A stretch of 17,796 nucleotides of DNA. Origin: CAZFLD01 sp964519835 (GTDB lineage: Bacteria > Spirochaetota > Spirochaetia > DSM-27196 > CAZFLD01). Positions 15,119-17,796 of the stretch are shown here, in pieces (positions within the stretch are counted from its first letter, which is position 1; the number at the start of each line of letters is the position of its first letter). Location: positions 1 through 17,796 of the forward strand of contig CAZFLD010000076.1 in assembly GCA_964519835.1 (NCBI GenBank), written 5' to 3'. Under the pieces are notes generated by a model, which saw nothing but the letters and a program-made list of their open reading frames with translations, searched no databases and was not told the origin of the DNA. Made by a program: the position numbers and the translations under genes.

Positions 15119-15738
15119 TGCGCCGTGCCCTCTTCGCCGTTGTACTCCTGTGCTCGGTTTTTTCCTTCGCCGCGGCCCAAGAGCCACTGCCGGATGCGCT
15201 GGAGCTGTACCGTGGGGGCAACTACACGAGGGCCGTTCAAGTAACACTTCAAGAGATCGAAGCACAGCCCCGACGCGCAGACTCCTATGTCGTTCTCGGG
15301 TGGAGCCTCCTCGCGCTGTTTCGCGACGAAGAGGCCCTGAAGTATGCCGAGGACGGATTGCTCGTGAGCCGCACGGATCAGCGTCTCCTGAACATCGCCG
15401 CGGAGGCCGCCTACTCCCTCGGCCGCCGGGATGTCGCTCTCGGGCACCTGGAAACCTATGTTGCGCTGTGGCCGGAGGGCGCGTACATCGCCGACACATT
15501 TGCCCTACTCGGACGCATTTTGGCTGAGTACGGCGAGAACCGGAATGCGGAGACCGCCTACATGGCGGCACTGTACCATCGGGAAGAAGGGGATTGGTGG
15601 AGGGAGCTGGGCCGGCTCAGGGAGGATCTCAGCGAGTTTGGGCGCGCCGGCGAGGCGTATCAAGCCGCTCTGGCAATAAACCCGGGCGACCCGGTGGCCC
15701 AGGAGTCTATTGCCCGAATCGAGGGCAATGTCCCGTGA
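15115..15738 (+). CDS. Exported tetratricopeptide-repeat protein
   Basis: I recognise the architecture but no named gene. The 207-residue protein has a signal peptide (MRRALFAVVLLCSVFSFAAA, probable cleavage after Ala21 before QEP) and then about four to five TPR-like helix pairs: 26-50, 55-82, 90-118, 126-158 and 172-200, the last being the most canonical (GEAYQAALAINPGDPVAQ). There is no lipobox, so it would be periplasmic rather than lipidated. It starts on the bactofilin stop (ATGA) and shares that promoter, suggesting a functional link between the cytoplasmic filament and a periplasmic protein, although they sit on opposite sides of the inner membrane. TPRs usually mediate protein contacts. 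Confidence 0.8.
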   Translation: MMRRALFAVVLLCSVFSFAAAQEPLPDALELYRGGNYTRAVQVTLQEIEAQPRRADSYVVLGWSLLALFRDEEALKYAEDGLLVSRTDQRLLNIAAEAAYSLGRRDVALGHLETYVALWPEGAYIADTFALLGRILAEYGENRNAETAYMAALYHREEGDWWRELGRLREDLSEFGRAGEAYQAALAINPGDPVAQESIARIEGNVP

Positions 15739-15742
15739 GGCT

Positions 15743-15771
15743 TTGTTTTTTGAAGCTGGGTGCGGTATACT
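15743..15771 (+). promoter_or_regulatory. promoter of the FadL-like gene
   Basis: TTGTTT (15743-15748) and TATACT (15766-15771, 5/6 match) are 17 bases apart. The predicted start near 15778 gives a leader of about 58 bases that contains an 8-base tandem repeat and ends with GGAGG (15822-15826), a strong ribosome site 9 bases before the ATG. Confidence 0.6.
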
Positions 15772-15782
15772 AAGCATAGAGT

Positions 15783-15798
15783 TTTTAGACTTTTAGAC
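15783..15798 (+). repeat. 8-base tandem repeat in the FadL-like gene leader
   Basis: TTTTAGAC occurs twice in perfect tandem (15783-15790, 15791-15798) just after the predicted transcription start. With two copies it may be chance. Confidence 0.5.
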
Positions 15799-15835
15799 TT
15801 CGAGTCGGTATAGTTATTTTTGGAGGTCAGCAACG

Positions 15836-17503
15836 ATGAAACGCCTTCTCTTTTTCTTTTCGATAGCGCTTATAGCCGCGGGCGTCGGGTTTGCGCAATT
15901 CGACGATCCCTTTATGCCCCAAAACCCAATTGTTATGGGGCAGGGTGGCTCATTTATCGCCAACGCAGAAGGCTACAATGCCTTTTTCAACAACCCGGCC
16001 GGCTTTGCCCGGGGTGGCGAGCTCACGCTCACAAGCATTAATGCCTGGGCGTTTGTGGACCGACGTCTCCTGGAGTTTGCTCTCGACATGATCCAGGGCA
16101 ACGGTCCCGGTTTCCCGACCGCATCGTTTGTCTCCCGTGACATGAGCTCTCGACAAACCGAGGACGAGCTTAGTGCCAGCTTCCTTTCCGAAGCCCTCGG
16201 ACAAGAAGGCTATGACCAGATCGCGCAAACGTTTGGTGAAGAGGCGATCGGGCAGTTGGACGACACGGTCACCGGCATCGTCGACTGGGTTGAGGCGAAT
16301 CCGGACGATATCGACGACGTCATCACACAAACCGTCGAAAATCTTTCGGACAACGAAGAGCTTTCGACGCTGATCGCAGAAGTGCAAAAGTCAATCGACG
16401 AGGGTGAAGAGCTTGATATCGCGGCTATTACGCCGATTCTCGGTTCGGGATTGGATACACTGGGGGATGTAGTGGACGCCTTTGCTGACGCTGCAGAGAC
16501 CGTGACAGATACCCGACCAACGACCGCAAACGGCGGGGAAATCAGTGGTAAGTCGCTCACTGATACCTTCCGGGCCGCCCTTCCCGGCGGAACTATCCGC
16601 GCAGGCGCCATGGTGGGCCTTGCAAGCTGGGTTGGCAGTGGGGTCGGCTTTGGCTTTTTTGCCAACGCGGCCACAAATATCACCGGTGAAACAATCCTCA
16701 ACAGCCGTGGCCGTGCATTTGTAAACCTCACCGGCGTGTTTGGCTTGAGCTTTAACATTATCGAGGGGCTTTCCATCGGCGCTTCCATTCGCCCCAGCCT
16801 CCTCGGTTACACAAAAATCAATCCGTCGGCCATTATTGGTGACGTCTTGGGCGCTTCCGACGGTGGCGATGCCGGCGATCCTATTGCGATGCTGTTTAAC
16901 CGCGGCATCTTTTACGGCGGCACGGTTGGACTCGATGTTGGAGCACTGTGGGACATTGGCCCATTTACTCTGGGCGCCGCGGTGAAGGACCTTGTGCGAA
17001 TCGGTCCCGACTATAGTCAACTAAGTTTGGAAGACTTTGACAATATCAATGGTCCTCAGGATGTGTTGACGGTTCTCGAGAACGGTGTGCCTCTTCCTGA
17101 TCAGAACAATCTCTGGCGGATCTTTCCGAATATTTCGGTTGGAGCACAGTTCCATCCGGATCTCGGGGTGTTGAGCTTTCTTATTGATCCGCGGGTGTCC
17201 GTGGACATCCGAGATCTGCTTAAGTTTATCGACATCGTGAGCCTCCCTGAAACGGATCCTCGCAAACAAGCTTGGAGTCCGCTGGAGATGCTACACATCG
17301 GCGCCGAGGTTACGTTTCTCGACTTTGTCACCGTGCGTGCGGGTTTGTTCGGAGAGTACCTCTCGGCGGGTGCCGGCGTAAGGCTCCTTTTTATGGATAT
17401 TAACGCCGCGGTTACCGGCGACTTCGACCAGGTAGCACTTGCTAACGGCGAGCTCGAGTTCGGCACCATCGGGGCGTCCATCGAGGCCGCAATTCGCTTC
17501 TAG
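15836..17503 (+). CDS. FadL/PorV-like outer-membrane beta-barrel protein
   Basis: The 555-residue product has a signal peptide (cleavage after Ala20, GFA-QF) and an N-terminus typical of FadL/PorV relatives: VMGQGGSFIANAEGYNAFFN then NPAGFARG. The C-terminal half (about 252-555) shows alternating amphipathic strands and turns and ends in AAIRF, the terminal aromatic recognised by the BAM machinery. FadL proteins import hydrophobic compounds; PorV-like ones act in secretion, and the sequence does not tell which. Residues about 105-235 are unusual: strongly acidic, mostly helical by composition (EELSTLIAEVQKSIDEGEEL) and lacking strand pattern, apparently inserted between early strands. It has its own promoter and GGAGG site and is followed by a strong terminator, so it is probably expressed as a single abundant gene. 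Confidence 0.8.
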   Translation: MKRLLFFFSIALIAAGVGFAQFDDPFMPQNPIVMGQGGSFIANAEGYNAFFNNPAGFARGGELTLTSINAWAFVDRRLLEFALDMIQGNGPGFPTASFVSRDMSSRQTEDELSASFLSEALGQEGYDQIAQTFGEEAIGQLDDTVTGIVDWVEANPDDIDDVITQTVENLSDNEELSTLIAEVQKSIDEGEELDIAAITPILGSGLDTLGDVVDAFADAAETVTDTRPTTANGGEISGKSLTDTFRAALPGGTIRAGAMVGLASWVGSGVGFGFFANAATNITGETILNSRGRAFVNLTGVFGLSFNIIEGLSIGASIRPSLLGYTKINPSAIIGDVLGASDGGDAGDPIAMLFNRGIFYGGTVGLDVGALWDIGPFTLGAAVKDLVRIGPDYSQLSLEDFDNINGPQDVLTVLENGVPLPDQNNLWRIFPNISVGAQFHPDLGVLSFLIDPRVSVDIRDLLKFIDIVSLPETDPRKQAWSPLEMLHIGAEVTFLDFVTVRAGLFGEYLSAGAGVRLLFMDINAAVTGDFDQVALANGELEFGTIGASIEAAIRF

Positions 17504-17536
17504 TTCCGTTGATTGCCACGTAGATCAGTAAACAAG

Positions 17537-17568
17537 GCGGGCCGCCCAAAAGGGCGGCCCGCTTTTTT
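17537..17568 (+). terminator. intrinsic terminator after the FadL-like gene
   Basis: A perfect 11-base-pair GC stem (GCGGGCCGCCC, loop AAAA, GGGCGGCCCGC) is followed by six T residues (17563-17568), 33 bases after the stop codon. This is a textbook Rho-independent terminator. Confidence 0.95.
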
Positions 17569-17571
17569 GGT

Positions 17572-17593
17572 GGTTCGCCCGGCAGGGCGCACC
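17572..17593 (+). other. second small hairpin after the terminator
   Basis: GGTTCGCCC (17572-17580) and GGGCGCACC (17585-17593) form a nine-position stem with one mismatch and a GGCA loop, four bases after the terminator T-tract. It has no T-tract of its own. The rest of the gap to the tRNA promoter (17594-17699) shows no gene or clear signal. Confidence 0.4.
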
Positions 17594-17699
17594 AAAGCTG
17601 CTGTTGTAGCCCCGCGCCGCCGAGCGCGACTGGGTCGACGCCGGTCGTCATTCGGCGGGAATCGTCGGCTTCCGCGAATACGCAACCGGGGTCCTCGGG

Positions 17700-17728
17700 T
17701 TGACTGACAACTCCGAGGTCGGTAATCT
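17700..17728 (+). promoter_or_regulatory. promoter of tRNA-Lys
   Basis: TTGACT (17700-17705) and TAATCT (17723-17728) are separated by 17 bases. The predicted start near 17735 lies about 8 bases before the tRNA 5' end. Confidence 0.6.
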
Positions 17729-17742
17729 CTTCAGACCTAATC

Positions 17743-17796
17743 GGGCCGCTAGCTCAGTTGGTAGAGCAACAGCCTTTTAAGCTGTGGGTCACAGGT
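17743..17796 (+). tRNA. tRNA-Lys (UUU), 3' end cut off by the window
   Basis: The acceptor 5' strand GGGCCGC (17743-17749), D-arm GCTC...GAGC (17752-17755 with 17764-17767), and anticodon stem ACAGC/GCTGT (17769-17773 with 17781-17785) fold as a standard tRNA. The loop CTTTTAA puts TTT (17776-17778) at the anticodon, reading lysine codons. The variable region GGGTC and the beginning of the T arm (ACAGGT) are present; the window ends before the T loop and acceptor 3' strand. Its dedicated promoter lies just upstream. Confidence 0.93.

Noticed and set aside
14741..15571. 276-codon minus-strand frame opposite bactofilin and the TPR gene
   Set aside because: Composition is Arg/Pro/His-rich without domain pattern, typical of an antisense shadow of two real genes.
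1..17796. Mobile element, prophage, CRISPR or defence system
   Set aside because: No transposase, integrase, phage, Cas or toxin-like product, and no regularly spaced repeats, were found in either strand. The tRNA at the end is truncated, so an attachment site there cannot be judged.

Overview
The window looks like an ordinary chromosomal segment of a free-living, moderately high-GC Gram-negative bacterium, most likely a spirochaete (Spirochaetales/Spirochaeta-like). I base this on the combination of a FadL/PorV-like outer-membrane protein, a bactofilin-TPR pair, a membrane-anchored PilZ protein, an exported HEAT-type protein beside ComEC and rsmA, and lipoprotein and export signals. The lineage is inference from gene content, not from a database match. 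Genes are densely packed with short or overlapping junctions. I see no transposase, integrase, phage gene, toxin-antitoxin pair, defence system or CRISPR array.

Layout: (1) 75-3842, plus strand: a promoter and structured leader followed by accB-accC-accD-accA, a complete four-subunit acetyl-CoA carboxylase operon with ATGA overlaps and a TTG-started accD. (2) 3902-6466, minus strand: a CPBP membrane protease gene, then a translationally coupled tlpA-like thioredoxin lipoprotein and ccdA-like thiol transporter, a route for carrying reducing equivalents out of the cytoplasm. (3) 6465-10978, plus strand: a membrane-anchored PilZ (c-di-GMP) protein whose start codon overlaps that of the divergent CPBP gene, then a HEAT-like exported protein, a short ComEC channel without the metallo-beta-lactamase domain, and rsmA. 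(4) 10997-13731, minus strand: pta-dapB-dapA (acetyl phosphate formation and the first two committed steps of the lysine/diaminopimelate branch). (5) 13830-14627, plus strand: tyrA-type prephenate dehydrogenase. (6) 14653-17503, plus strand: bactofilin and exported TPR protein from one promoter, then a FadL-like outer-membrane protein from its own promoter, ending in a strong intrinsic terminator. (7) 17700-17796: a promoter and the 5' part of a tRNA-Lys(UUU) cut by the window edge.

The genes are mainly housekeeping: fatty-acid precursor supply, extracytoplasmic thiol redox, lysine and tyrosine synthesis, rRNA methylation and cell-envelope architecture. No single new system stands out. The points most worth checking are: a long acidic, probably helical insertion in the FadL-like barrel; noncanonical motif residues in AccC (QENHQK instead of the usual QRR-type motif) and AccD (C-X-C second zinc knuckle); a palindrome sitting on the HEAT-gene promoter; the fully overlapping divergent start codons; and the bactofilin/exported-TPR pairing.
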